Program-made: the position numbers and the translations under genes | Shown here: piece by piece, positions 1-21,174 of the stretch | How positions within the stretch are numbered: position 1 is the stretch's first letter | Layout: each line of letters begins with the position of its first letter | Notes under the pieces: model-generated | The model's database searches: none | Told to the model about the DNA's origin: nothing | Seen by the model: the letters and a program-made list of their open reading frames with translations, nothing else | Source: Isoperla grammatica | Taxonomy: Eukaryota; Arthropoda; Insecta; Plecoptera; Perlodidae | NCBI GenBank assembly: GCA_945910005.1 | Contig: OX246744.1 | Span: forward strand, 38,260,011 to 38,324,010 | Length of the DNA stretch: 64,000 bases | Reading direction: 5' to 3'

Positions 1-93
1 CGAGAAAGGTCAAGTGGGCTAAAACGTTTAGTTTGATGTCATCACTACCACTATGCAACACTGACTTCTCAAAGAAAAGCTGTCAGAATAGTA

Positions 94-741
94 CAGTAAA
101 CCCTCGTTAATACGTAATATCAAGGAACCCAAAAATCGTCAGTTCGTAATATAATAATTCGCAATATCGCAAAAACGTCGAAATAAAATAGTACCTGCCA
201 AAATAAACGCATCTACAAACAATCAATGTTTTCCAATGGATAGTAGCGCACGGGTATGATGTTTTGTGCGCGCATAGTAGGCGGACTAAGCAGGCACGTT
301 GCAGTGAGCAAGCCACGCCCCTCAACAGCTGTAAGGGCTTGCGCGCGTATCCGATCGCGCCTGCGGGCGGTGGAGGGGGAAGGGAAAACCAAGCAGCAAC
401 AAAACAAGTAGCTGCCTGCAACGACGTACGCTCGGCGGACAAAAATCTTGATACCTACGCCTACTCTGCAAGTTGAACTCTCGGACACATTCTTTTGTTT
501 GTGCAGGTTCAAAATTATTAGTTCGTATTAAACAACGAACATTATGCATTAGTACCACCCAGGGGATAAATAATTAGTTCGTATTACGTATTATGCGAAA
601 TTTGTTATATCCATTTTACTTAACATTGAGTGTCCTATTTACACGGGCTTACTATTTACTACTTACCTATTTACGCGGGCTTACTATTCGTACTATCTGA
701 GAATTCGCACTAACCGAGTTCGTTTTACCGAGGGTTTACTG
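94..741. mobile_element. Pogo/Tigger-like non-autonomous DNA transposon with TA target duplication
   Basis: The ends are inverted: CAGTAAACCCTCG at 94 and CGAGGGTTTACTG ending at 741, each flanked directly by TA (92-93 and 742-743). CAGTnnACCCTCGTTnA is the end typical of the pogo/Tigger branch of Tc1-mariner, which duplicates TA. Subterminal GTTAATACG/TCGTATTA-like words recur inside. No transposase reading frame is recognisable, so it is a MITE-like deletion derivative near the left window edge. Confidence 0.85.
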
Positions 742-922
742 TATATCCCTTACATAGTCAAGTATTTAGAATTTTTTGCTGAATGATATGATTATCGATT
801 ACAGCCAATGAATGCATTTATTAAATAAAGTTTTAAATGCACAAATTACTCAATGTTAATGTCCCGAGCTAAACTTGAACCTTGGAACGGGTCAGAAATG
901 AAAATACTAGGTCAAACAATCA

Positions 923-11606
<10,684 letters not shown>

Positions 11607-13030
11607 CTAGAAAAAATGTAGGGAGTGGTTATCTTCATGGTACGTGAGACTAGCATCAACCACTACCTTCACGGTACGTGAGGGCATGCAATATGGCTAT
11701 CCACACGGTGGTAAATTAAGATGGGATGCGTGGAACTTGCAATTGACACAGAAATGTTCTTGTATTGTTGTATGTAGCCATTTAAATATCATTAAATTGT
11801 ATTGTGTACAAATACAGTGTGTTAATAAGTTATTTAAGTGATTATTTATCTGTTTGGTTAAGTTTTTAGTGTTAAATGAATGGAAATCTGTTGGCCTAGT
11901 GATGGGCCTAGGCCTACAGGCTACACCCTGTTTTATTTCTCTATGAAATACACTATTTCTTTCTCTCAAGGTTAAAAACTTCGAAAAATACTGCAAATAA
12001 TCGTTTTTCTATTACAATATTGTACTATTGTTAAATAGCCTATCAGTAATAAATTGCGCCAACTTGTCGTGTTCAGGCCTACAAACAAACCTACGTGTAA
12101 GCCTAGGCCAACCCCAAAAATCAAAGGATATTCTCACGTATGTATCACAGAAAATGTATTTTTAGTGTTTCTTAATTCTTTGCAGTTTCCAATTACACCC
12201 GGCATAAATTATGGTTTATTGTTTATTTAACCTACACTAGACATACGCTGAATGTATTTTATTTTGTTATATTAGAGTTATTGACGGCTACAAAACAAAG
12301 TCCTCTGGTGCGCCAACATCCACACCACCGTGAACATCAAATCTGAATCGCTATCCTCACGTAGGTTTCACGGAAAATTAATTCTAGAGTCTTATTTCCA
12401 GTTTTAATGACACTTGTCTATGAATTATGGTGAATTGTTTATTAGAACAACTATAATACCCAAGCAGAATAAGTTTAGTGCATTATATTTGGTATTATCG
12501 ACGTCTAAAGTGGTCCTGTGCGTGTACGGTACGTGAGGGCAGGCATGGAAGGTGGTAAAATAACATGGGAAATGCGTTGCAGGGAAGTTTCCCTAATTCG
12601 GTAATACTTCTTACTTATTGCTCCTGGCAGTTAATTATGGTTCATTGTTTATTAAAGCAACTATAATACAACACCAGAATATATTTTGTTTTATAATATT
12701 TAGTATTATCTACGCCTCAATTCTATTGGACAGTGAGGATAGCCACTCGCAAAATAAAATAGTAATAAATAAAAGAGTAATAAATAATAATTGGATGCAC
12801 ATGTTGAATAACAATGTATTCAGCTAGCCTATAAGTTTGGCATTTGCGAGCGGACATGACAAATCATGCAAGTAATGATACTATACTGATGGTTCACTAG
12901 CAGCGGACCAATGGCAATATGTATTGGATGTAATTGTACTTCGGTGTTCCAGGGAGGCCCAACCTACCTGTCAAATTGGAAAGGTCTACAATAGAGCAGG
13001 CGACATCCTACTTTCTTTGAACCAACAAAA
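11607..13030. other. Region upstream of the USP7-like acidic exon, no exon identified
   Basis: AT-rich sequence that should contain, or lie downstream of, the missing initiator exon of the USP7-like gene on the minus strand. Four short degenerate copies of an ACGTA(G)GGTT/TTCACGG-type segment with TAATTATGGT(T)TATTGTTTATTA occur near 12180, 12420 and 12630, suggesting an old repeat of roughly 200-240 bp. The long plus frame from 12924 lacks an ATG at its start and is not kept in the duplicate copy at 28.8 kb. Confidence 0.4.
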
Positions 13031-13759
13031 CGCCGGGCTCAGGTTAAAAAGACATCACAAATTACGTGTACATAAAGCTGGTGTACACTGGCTGATTGAT
13101 TACGAACAAGATTATATTACTGAAGTTCATTTAGATAATGCGTACGACTTGTTTAATCACTGCGATGTTACCAAAACACCGCTAATATTTGGGCTAGGCC
13201 CTACATTTACTACTGTCGAATGGTGCTGTCTACTAATATCAAACATTGTTTATAATTGCCTAAGAAAAAAATAAAAATGCAATCAAAATCTGGCCAATAA
13301 ATGTAGAACCAGGCGACTAGCCTAGCATTTCATCACGCACGAAGCGCCAGCCCTACAGCGATCATGTATGAGGCCGACGTCAAGCGCGGGGCGGACGGAA
13401 ACGAGTGTGCCGGAGTGCCAGATCTGAGCAAGGAAGAATATTGTCAGACCGTGGGCTAGGCCCTATCAAGGCCTAGCATTCCTCTTTATACTTCCAAGTC
13501 TATCACTACATTTATCAAGCGGACTGGGCTCACACTTGGCGGTGCGAGCTGAGTTTAGTGCGCACCGAGTTCGACTGATAAACACCTCAGCTCGAGTTTA
13601 TTTCAGTTCTATTAAGAGGCCAATCTAGTCCGGTTCAATAGAACTAGGGATAGGCCTAGGGCTTAATAGGAGTCCGGAGTGAAGTATGCTTGCTAAGCGG
13701 GTTCCGAACTCACTGCGTACCAGTTGAACTCGGTCCGAACCCAGTCCGCTAGATAAACG

Positions 13760-14650
13760 TAGTGTATGGCTAGGCTAGTAAGCTATGCCTAGCCCTGTGC
13801 ACTTCCGTGTCTGTGACAAGACTAGTAGGCCAGACCCTAGTAGGTCTAGCCCTTCCAAGTTTGTGACAAGGCTAGTAACAGCTACGCAAAGGCTAGGCCT
13901 AGCCCTACATCTTTGTACGTCTATCGATCCCATATGGCTAGGCTAGTAGGCTAGGCCAGACCCTAGAAGGCCTAGCCCTTCCAAGTATGTAGCAAGGCTA
14001 GCAAGAGCTAGGCAAAGGCTAGGCCTAGCCGTACGTCTTTGTACGTCAATTAATCCTATGGCTAGGCTAGGGCCTAGTAGGCTAGACCCTAGTAGCCTAG
14101 GCCTTCCAAGTTTGTGGCAAAAGCTAGGTAAAGGCTAGGCCTAGGCCTAGCCCTACATCTTTGTACGTCAATTAATCTTATGGCTAGGCTAGTAGGTTAG
14201 ACCCTAGTAGGCCTAGGCATAGCCCTTCATAGTTTGTGGCTAGGCTAGCAAAAGCTAGGCAAAGGCTAAGGCCTAGCCTAGCCGGAGCCCTACGTCTTTG
14301 TACGTCAAACAACGCTAGGCTATGGCTAGGCTAGGCCTAGTACGCCAGACCCTAGAAGACCTAGGCCTAGGCCTGGGCCTAGCCTTCGATGTTTCGAGTC
14401 CATGCCTAACTAGGGTAGGCCCTAGGTAAGCCTACGCCTAGGCCTAGCCCTAAGCTTTTGTACGTCCATCATGTTGCTAGCCTAGGCCTAAAGATTTTAT
14501 ACACAATGCCTAGGGCAAGGTTACAAGAGTCCCAGGCAGCGCCGTTATGCTAGCCCTTACCTTTAATCCTTGTTAGCCTGACGCATTGGCTGACGTTCAG
14601 CTTGGCTCCTAGGCCTGCCTAGTTCTAGGCCTAGGCCTACACCAGTGAAA
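13760..14650 (+). repeat. CTAGGCCTAG-rich tandem field, copy 1
   Basis: About five diverged units of roughly 120-150 bp, each containing GGCTAGGCTAGTAGG, ACCCTAGTAG, CCTTCCAAGTTTGTGGC and CTTTGTACGTC in the same order. The unit is built almost wholly from the CTAGGCC word. A parallel field lies at 29580-30190. Confidence 0.8.
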
Positions 14651-14964
14651 CCACGACTGACAAAGACAATTTAGCGTAATTAATCTAGGGCTAGGCCTAG
14701 ATGGCAATAGTTTTAAGGTGTTATTAGGCCTATTGGCCGATTCCGAAAGAAACTTACAGCACAGTTAACCTTGATCCAAACAAACAATTAAATCAGCAAA
14801 TAATTAATAAGCAAAAACATCGAGCAGAAGCCAGGAAACGCAAGAGCTTTCGGAAGTGACGAAACCACAGCCTTCTCGACGGGTCAATCCGCGGATAGGG
14901 CATCTACCAAACGTTTTGCCGCGTGAGTGCAGGTCGATCGAGCTTTGGGATAGTGGGTGTAAAA

Positions 14965-15104
14965 ATGACCGCCTCTCATAATGGTAAACAGAGTTCGGAC
15001 GCACGTAAATTGAAAAATGCTGAAGAGACAGTGGCAACTTTAAAAGAAAAATTAAAAGCAGTTGGTGCAAAATTAAGTGGAAATAAATCTGAGCTGCAAG
15101 AAAG
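14965..15104 (+). CDS. SAP-domain protein, exon 1
   Basis: ATG at 14965 (context AAAAATGACC) opens 46 codons plus two bases to a strong donor (AAAG/GTGAGT). The peptide begins MTASHNGKQSSDARKLKNAE and continues with TVATLKEKLKAVGAKLSGNK and SELQE. The spacing L-x3-L-x3-G-x3-SG-x-K-x-EL matches the SAP motif, a helix-extension-helix fold that binds AT-rich DNA or RNA in nuclear proteins such as SAFB, Acinus and hnRNP U. The frame is open further upstream but only with non-ATG codons. Exon and donor are convincing; the protein family beyond SAP is not recognised. Confidence 0.7.
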
Positions 15105-15160
15105 GTGAGTTTACTATTCAAATACAGTAGTGAACTTATGTTAAGTAGGTCCAAGCATTA

Positions 15161-15919
15161 AGGCCTACGCACAATTGGCATAGCGCAAGCGTAACGGAAC
15201 GTAAGCGCAGCGCAAGAAATATGAACCAATGTTATCACATGGCCTCGTCTCCAACTGACACAAGAGCGCATGGCGCAGCATAACGGAGCGCAAGAGTTGG
15301 TTATATTTTATATTTTTGCGTTGTGCTTGTGCACGACATAACGATCGACCAATAGGAATCTTGTTCCAACTAGACAGCTGGGGTCTCGTCATACTAGCTC
15401 AGTCAAATAAGTAATTGTTTTTAGTATATTATTACGTGACTTTCGTTTGTATCAGACTAGAGCCCTTTACCGTCACTAGCCTTCAATTTCAATTGATAAA
15501 ATAAATTAAGAACAGATGTTACCTCTTCATTCTCAAGTGTGCACTGTATCAACATTATATAAAATGAAACTGTTTTACAATACTTTGACTAGGCCTATCG
15601 CGGATAGAATTTGTTGAATGCGAGGTAGGCCTAGGCCTAGAATAAAACGGATACAATATAGGCAAGCCGTTAATCATAACTATATACGTCTTGTTTCATG
15701 CCTGTGAATGCAGGCCAACCCTAGACCGATGATAACAAGTGGCAATATTGAATTTGTAGTATGTCCCTATAACCTCAAACCATGGCGAGTGCAGACGACT
15801 AGACAGCCAAAACTTGCTTTGCGCTGTGGTTGTGTTACGTGAATTGTGCGTTGGCGTCGGCCTTACGTTGCGCTTGCGTTGTGTTTATGCTTGCGCTGTG
15901 CCAATTGTGCGCAAGGCTT
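15161..15919. mobile_element. MITE with AAGGCCTACGCACAATTGGC-type ends in the SAP-gene intron
   Basis: The left end (GCACAATTGGCATAGCGCAAG, 15168 on) is inverted at the right (GCGCTGTGCCAATTGTGC, ending about 15911). Subterminal GCGCAAGC/GCTTGCGC words repeat on both sides. The flank is TTA on the left; the right flank TAG is imperfect. A related left end begins at about 63928. Confidence 0.7.
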
Positions 15920-16067
15920 TAGGCGTGCGTATCAGCTGTGAGCGTAGGCTAACATTTGTTTTGAATTTAAGTAGTTTACTGTTAGAACATGTTAGAAACA
16001 TTTAGGAACTAGGTAGTCATCTGTTTGATACTTGGTCTCAGTACTATTTTTAATTTTTATGTTGCAG

Positions 16068-16119
16068 GTTACATTTATGGACAACTCCCACAAGTCCCAA
16101 TACATTAGTTATTTGGTGA
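16068..16119 (+). CDS. SAP-domain protein, candidate exon 2 and stop
   Basis: A polypyrimidine/TTGCAG acceptor at 16061-16067 is followed by a 52-nt exon ending in TGA at 16117-16119. Splicing 15104 to 16068 joins AG with G to complete Arg and then Leu, which finishes the SAP motif (SELQERL), and adds 15 more residues. The predicted product is about 63 residues, little more than the SAP fold. This exon was inferred from phase and motif completion only; alternative exons further right cannot be excluded. A MITE occupies the intron. Confidence 0.45.
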
Positions 16120-16256
16120 TTTATTGTAATTTCTGCTACATTAGAATAGTTTTTATTTGGATTGAGATGGAAAATGGATTGAGAATATTGGTTTAAAGCA
16201 AGCATATTAGAACACTATTGATTACTAAACACTTGTTAATTATAAATGGTGTGGCC

Positions 16257-16810
16257 AGTGGCGTAACTACGGGGGGGGTTTGGGGGGTTTAAACCCCCTC
16301 CGAAACTTCATCGAGATTGATTTTACTAATACTACATTTACTTAATACTAATTTTCATTCGTAAATTCGTTCTTACCGATCGGTCTCTCAAACGATTTTA
16401 AAACTAAAGACATGTTTGAAGAACCCTTACAAACTACGATTGGGGATGTAGTCCAAATTTTATTATTAGGTCTTTATTTACAACAGAATACAAATTCCAC
16501 TAGTCAAATTCAATATAGACACACAAACAACGGGGAAAAGTCTATTTTTAGCATTTTTTATCGGGATCACTCATTTTCAAATTAGCTTTACCCGATGTCC
16601 CCATAAAAAATGCTTAAAATAGCCTTTGCGTATGTCCTTATTGAATTTGCACTAGTGGAATTTGTATTCCGTTGCAAATAAAGGCCTAATAATAAAATTT
16701 GGATTAGATCCCCAATCGTAGTTTTTTAAGGGTTCTTCAAACATATCTTTAGTTTTAGAATCGTTTCAGCAGAGACCGATCGGTAAGAACTAATTTACGA
16801 ATGAAAATAA
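16257..16810. mobile_element. Long-hairpin (foldback) element with CAGTGGCGTAACTACGGGG end
   Basis: CAGTGGCGTAACTACGGGG at 16255 is a hAT-type end. From about 16345 to 16565 the sequence is repeated in inverted orientation at about 16590-16810: TTCGTAAATT, CCGATCGGTCTCT, TTTGAAGAACCCTTA, AATTCCACTAGT and others reappear as their complements. The arms are about 215 bp with a short centre. The matching right terminal CCCCGTAGTTACGCCACTG is absent, so the right side is truncated. Confidence 0.7.
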
Positions 16811-17451
16811 TATATCCAATGACCCGGCCCGGCTTGGTTGTATAACAGTGTTGTAGTGTATTACAATCGCTACAAATAACATTTTCATTATATTTATCAT
16901 ACCACTTCACTTATATAAGATAAATAATTTCTTTCAATAATTCAATTATATTTATGTGTTCATCTACAACTAATACACCTTTTGCTCGAATCAGTAAAAG
17001 TGAGGGTTCCTATAAATAAAAATGCATTAATCTAATATCACAATATCACGGTATGTGAATTAAAATTTAAATGTATGTGACTTGTGACCACAATGTTTCA
17101 CTTCATGTTGAGATTGTATTGAACAACCATAAAACATTAAATACACAAGACCATTTCGAAGTGCATTGGGGCACGCAGCAGTACTGAACCATTTTAATTT
17201 AAGATAAAACACTGATCTGTCACTATGCTCTGTCATAACAACACCGTTATGTTCGCTCGCCGAGTCCCAAAACGCGACAGTGCTGCGCGCGGTGGAAAGA
17301 CTGGCGGACGAGCTTTGAAATGCCCTATTGAACCGACGTTCGAGAAGGCTGTGGACGAAACGAAACGAATGTTACATATCGATCGATCGATACAAAATTA
17401 TTTCAACCTATCGATTGCTGTCAAAACGAGAATTTCCTGCTGGTTAGCCTG

Positions 17452-17514
17452 CTCCGCCTTCCGCTAGATGGGGTAAAGCTCGCTGATAACGATGACGTCT
17501 AGCGGAAGGCGGAG
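17452..17514. repeat. Hairpin with CTCCGCCTTCCGCTAGA arms (copy 1)
   Basis: Exact 17-bp arms, CTCCGCCTTCCGCTAGA (17452-17468) and its complement (17498-17514), surround a 29-base loop. The duplicate at 30379-30442 has one arm substitution (A for G), so the hairpin was present before the duplication. It is probably part of an older MITE. Confidence 0.8.
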
Positions 17515-17745
17515 GTACTACTGATCAACCGTCATCGGTCGCTCAGCCAATACAACTACTACCACGCTGTAGCGGCAATCTACGTACTATGGGACATCGC
17601 TCCCTCGCGGTAATTTCAAAACAGAGAATTAAATCGCATGGAATATTAATTCAAATTGACATCCCATTATTAATTGTTTGCAAAGCTTAGTTTTATTTAA
17701 GGTCCTCCTTTGTAAATCAGTTTTTATAACTGAATAGGATAGACA

Positions 17746-17746
<1 letters not shown>

Positions 17747-17793
<47 letters not shown>

Positions 17794-17796
17794 ATT
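17747..17796 (+). repeat. (AAAT)n microsatellite
   Basis: About twelve uninterrupted AAAT/AATA units. The repeat is missing at the matching point of duplication copy 2 (about 35203), so it expanded or inserted after the duplication. Confidence 0.9.
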
Positions 17797-18261
17797 CACT
17801 TTATGAGGTTCTTTCAGAACAATGGTTCCTACCTACTTTGACAAATAAAAACGCTTGCATATTGAAAGTAAATAATTATTACCTACTTATGTCAGTACTT
17901 TACGGTATCAGTTTTCGGCAGTACCCCCCACCCCCCTCCAATGCAAATTGGTTAATAGAACAGTAGGCCTACATTTTTTCATAACTGAAAAAGATGCCTT
18001 AGTTTAACATTATTTAATATAACATAGTCTGATAATTAGCAGATTGATGGTTTCGACGAAAGTAAATCAAACACAAAGGCTTACGTGCTTAGAGCTAATA
18101 CGTCGTTTCACAAAGATAATTATTTATTAAGTATTTTGTTCCATTTCATTGTCGTTAAGTGTTTGGGAAATTCAAACAAAATTTTTTAATAGATAATAGT
18201 GTATACTTAGAGAGGCCAAAATGGCTGAGTCAATTGGAACTCAGGACAAGATCAACATTCA

Positions 18262-18542
18262 ACATGTTCTAGTGAGGGAAAAGGTACAGAAGGACGACAG
18301 CTTACCTGAGAAAGTAGATAGGTCGCTTTGAGAAACATATAGATTAGAAGACAAATAAATAAATAATACCCTACCCTAGTTTTAAGTTAAGTTTATGTTT
18401 CCTACTCACGCTGAGTGATCAAGACCACTAGTTGGCCGAAACGTCTTAGTTTATTTATTTGTCTTCTCATCTATATGTTCCTCAAAGCGACCTATCTACT
18501 TTCTCAGGTAAACTGTCGCCCTTTTGTCTCACTAGAACATGT
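18262..18542. repeat. Long imperfect inverted repeat (hairpin, ~95-100 bp arms)
   Basis: The left arm (ACATGTTCTAGTGAG..., CCTGAGAAAGTAGATAGGTC, GAAGACAAATAAATAAATA) from 18262 to about 18365 reappears inverted at 18449-18542. The loop is about 85 bases. Arms differ by a few substitutions and small indels. It may be a foldback MITE or a pair of inverted insertions. The right arm runs directly into the cysteine-rich fragment that follows. Confidence 0.8.
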
Positions 18543-18549
18543 CTATCTT

Positions 18550-18851
18550 GGGAACAGATTGATATTTTCTTCTGGTTTGTTTCACACCCTGTTTCACCCT
18601 GATGTTCCTGATCCATGTGACTTGATGGATGGAAAACCACGGCAGAACAAGATCCGAGCATCGAGCGGATGGTTGGAACTCCAGCACCTCTGACCGTTAT
18701 AGATCTCCTATTCTGTAACTGTTACCGTGTTTGCAAGATGCCGACCTGTCAGTGTTTGGCCCATCAACTGAAGTGTACCCACTCTTGTAAGCTGAACGAT
18801 TGTACAAATATCAGTACCCAGCATGAGAATTCCAGTGAATCAGAAGGATGA
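18550..18851 (+). pseudogene. Transposon-protein C-terminal fragment with Cys-rich tail
   Basis: Two overlapping plus frames read as one protein end if a frameshift near 18690 is allowed. The first gives DLMDGKPRQNKIRASSGWLE; the second gives PAPLTVIDLLFCNCY, CKMPTCQCLAHQLKCTHSCK and LNDCTN. A C-x-C-x-x-x-C-x-x-x-x-C-x-C-x8-C-x3-C tail after an S-x-GW stretch is frequent at the C-terminus of transposon-borne proteins of aquatic invertebrates. No upstream part is found, so it is a broken fragment. The exact family is not recognised. Confidence 0.5.
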
Positions 18852-19459
18852 TGGTGATTAATCTGATGACTTTAATTATGATTGATTTTGTCTTTTGTTT
18901 TGATTAATTTGACGACTAGACAGTGACTGCTAAGGTAGATGTCATATCATACTATTATATCACGTATCTGAACATGGTCATGCTCTTTTCTAAAAATGAA
19001 TTTTGTTTCAGTAGCTCACCCATTCAAGAATACCCTGATTGCTGAGGATATTTGATAGAAATTCAGCAATAAACTTAAATAGTTTTTAAGTTATATGATA
19101 ATTATATTCTCTTACGGTTACGACATAATATTATTATTCTTTATTGTAATTGCAATCAAAATTCTACGTCTTTAGAGTACCCACAAGTAATATTTTAGTT
19201 ACTATATCTAGTTTTACGATACTTACCTATTGACCTTTGACCGCCATTTTGAATGAATACCGTACAGGTACAAGTGATGTGATAACAACAAGAACTATTC
19301 ATTTAACGTATTTATGAGTAAGTACGTTGATATTATGAATATTGGCCAATAAATCGAAGAACATTTTACAAATTACCCATTTTGATGAAATTGACCCCAA
19401 CCATGGTCAAAAAAGGTTAAGTGCGTACTTTATTCTTTTACAGGAAAGTAATACATTAA

Positions 19460-19606
19460 GGGCCGTTCTTACAATCTCCTAATAAGAAAGTTATTTGTAG
19501 CAATTAAGCTATTTGGAGGATTTCAAGGGTTTTGATTGGTCGTTGCCATGGAGAAAACAAGCTATTCGACAAATAAGTAGTTATTGGGGCATTGTAAGAC
19601 TGGACC
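19460..19606. mobile_element. 147-bp Harbinger-type MITE (TSD TAA)
   Basis: The left end GGGCCGTTCTTACAATCTCC and the right end GGGGCATTGTAAGACTGGACC are imperfect inverted repeats. TAA flanks both sides (19457-19459, 19607-19609). A GTTGCCATGG palindromic core lies in the centre. Confidence 0.75.
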
Positions 19607-19609
19607 TAA

Positions 19610-20945
19610 GCTTACAAAAAATTATTTAAAAAATTAAGAATTTGACCTTTGACCCTAGTTTTGACATAGAATCTGGATTTGCCAGAGGTATGTCATGGTT
19701 TTTTGAAAAGTGCTCGTTTCAAGCTATTATCTGATATATGTCATCCTTTGACCCAAATTTTATACCGTCATTCTCGTTATGCAAAGGACTAAAAGCATTT
19801 CCAACAAGTGTCAAACCGTACCCATAGTTATGGTATTTTCCACTGTTGTCATTGAAGATCTAGAGGGCCGTGATAAGTTCTATCTAAGAGTAAATTGGAG
19901 GAGGTCCCTTGGAATAAAGAGGTTATTTAATAAGTTGGTTGTTTAACATAACTCCATGGTTTAACGACGTCTTGGAGAATTATGACCATATGAACGGTGT
20001 TGAATTCAGAGTTTTGTCTCCGGGGGGACTATTTGAAATACCGGAGGGCTAGACATCAAATAAAAGGGGGGGGGGAGGTTTTAGGGGGGGGGGGGGGGGG
20101 CAAATTTACAAAACCACTTCTACGAATACACTGTCAAATGTTCTGATAGAAAAATACTAAAAATATACTATTTAAAAAAATAAATATTTTCAAGAAATTT
20201 GAAAGCAAAGGACCCAATTCCTTGCTGACATGTTGAGAGGTGGCGGAGTTTAGATAAGCCTGTCCCTTCTCTGCTTTGTTTCGGCTTGTTTCAGCTCTTT
20301 TGTCACTTACTTTTGTGACACACAGAAAACTTTATGTACTTTCAATTTACTTCTACTAAAAATATACTTCATCTCTGTCTTCAATTGGATTTCATCTGCC
20401 CCGCCCCCTTCTCCAATAAATCGTTTAGTAGAGGTCGATGGTAATAATTAACAAAATTAACCAGTAGGCCTATGCAGACATGGGCAGTATCGAAACACAT
20501 GTATTTTCAAAAACGTATTGGAAATACCCACACCAAATGTATTTGTATTTTGTAATTCAAATACTCTATAATCGAGTATTTTTGTAATTTTCAAAATTCT
20601 TCAAATACAAAATAAAATAACATCAGATTCGATGTTTGAAAAACTATGTGTCAACACATTGGGCCAACCATTACTAAAAGTGTGTTGTTTTTTTTCATTA
20701 AAAAAGGCCTTTCTTTTGTAAGTGTGATTAACAATCTTCAAAGACCCTTGCTATCACGAAACTAGTATTGTTTAAGGCAAGTGTTATGTAAACACGTAGT
20801 TATGTTATGTTATGTTATGTAAACACGTATGTTTTTCACTACAGATACAACCGCAAAGCAAACATAAAATAGTTGGCAATGAGATGAGTTGTAATTACGT
20901 AGTAATAATTATTTCAAGAACATTTCCGTTGTTTGCTAATAAATT
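19610..20945. other. AT-rich spacer with poly-G tracts
   Basis: No gene recognised. Two long G runs lie at about 20067-20100 with an intervening AGGTTTTAGG. Near 20795-20822 TTATG repeats tandemly. The ORFs here are short and unsupported. Confidence 0.5.
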
Positions 20946-21174
20946 TAACAAACATAACCTCTGTCGCCTCAGTTGTTGGAAGAAGTACTTATACAAACAT
21001 AACCTCTGTCGCCTCAGTTGTTGGAAGAAGTATTTATACAAACATAACCTCTGTCGCCTCAGTTGTTGGAAGTAGTATTTATACAAACATAACCTCTGTC
21101 GCCTCAGTTGTTGGAAGTAGTATTTATACAAACATAACCTCTGTCGCCTCAGTTGTTGGAAGTAGTATTTATAC
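20946..21174 (+). repeat. 45-bp tandem repeat, five units
   Basis: AACATAACCTCTGTCGCCTC recurs at 20951, 20996, 21041, 21086 and 21131, a strict 45-bp period. Because 45 is a multiple of three, frames stay open on both strands and look like 15-residue protein repeats, but no start, codon pattern or homology supports translation. The array is cut at 21174 by a hAT insertion and its ATTTATACAAAC word resumes at 23096. Confidence 0.95.

Larger units (their letters stand above)
13040..18200 (+). repeat. Segmental duplication copy 1 (partner 28780-35740)
   Basis: Starting at CACAAATTACGTGTA (about 13050), long blocks match 28.78-35.74 kb in the same order and orientation: the GTGTGCCGGAGTGCCAGATC block (13400 / 29230), the CTAGGCC-rich tandem field (13760-14650 / 29580-30190), the hairpin with TCTAGCGGAAGGCGGAG (17452-17514 / 30379-30442) and the TTTAACATTATTTAATATAA block (18003 / 35548). 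Copy 1 has an extra 2.5 kb (14860-17360) that includes the SAP gene and an AAAT microsatellite; copy 2 has a 4.5-kb nested transposon block. Many substitutions and small indels indicate an old duplication. Confidence 0.85.

Noticed and set aside
12924..13274. 116-residue ORF upstream of the duplication
   Set aside because: Its first codon is TTG, there is no ATG near the start, and the matching segment in copy 2 (28.8-29.1 kb) has indels that break it.
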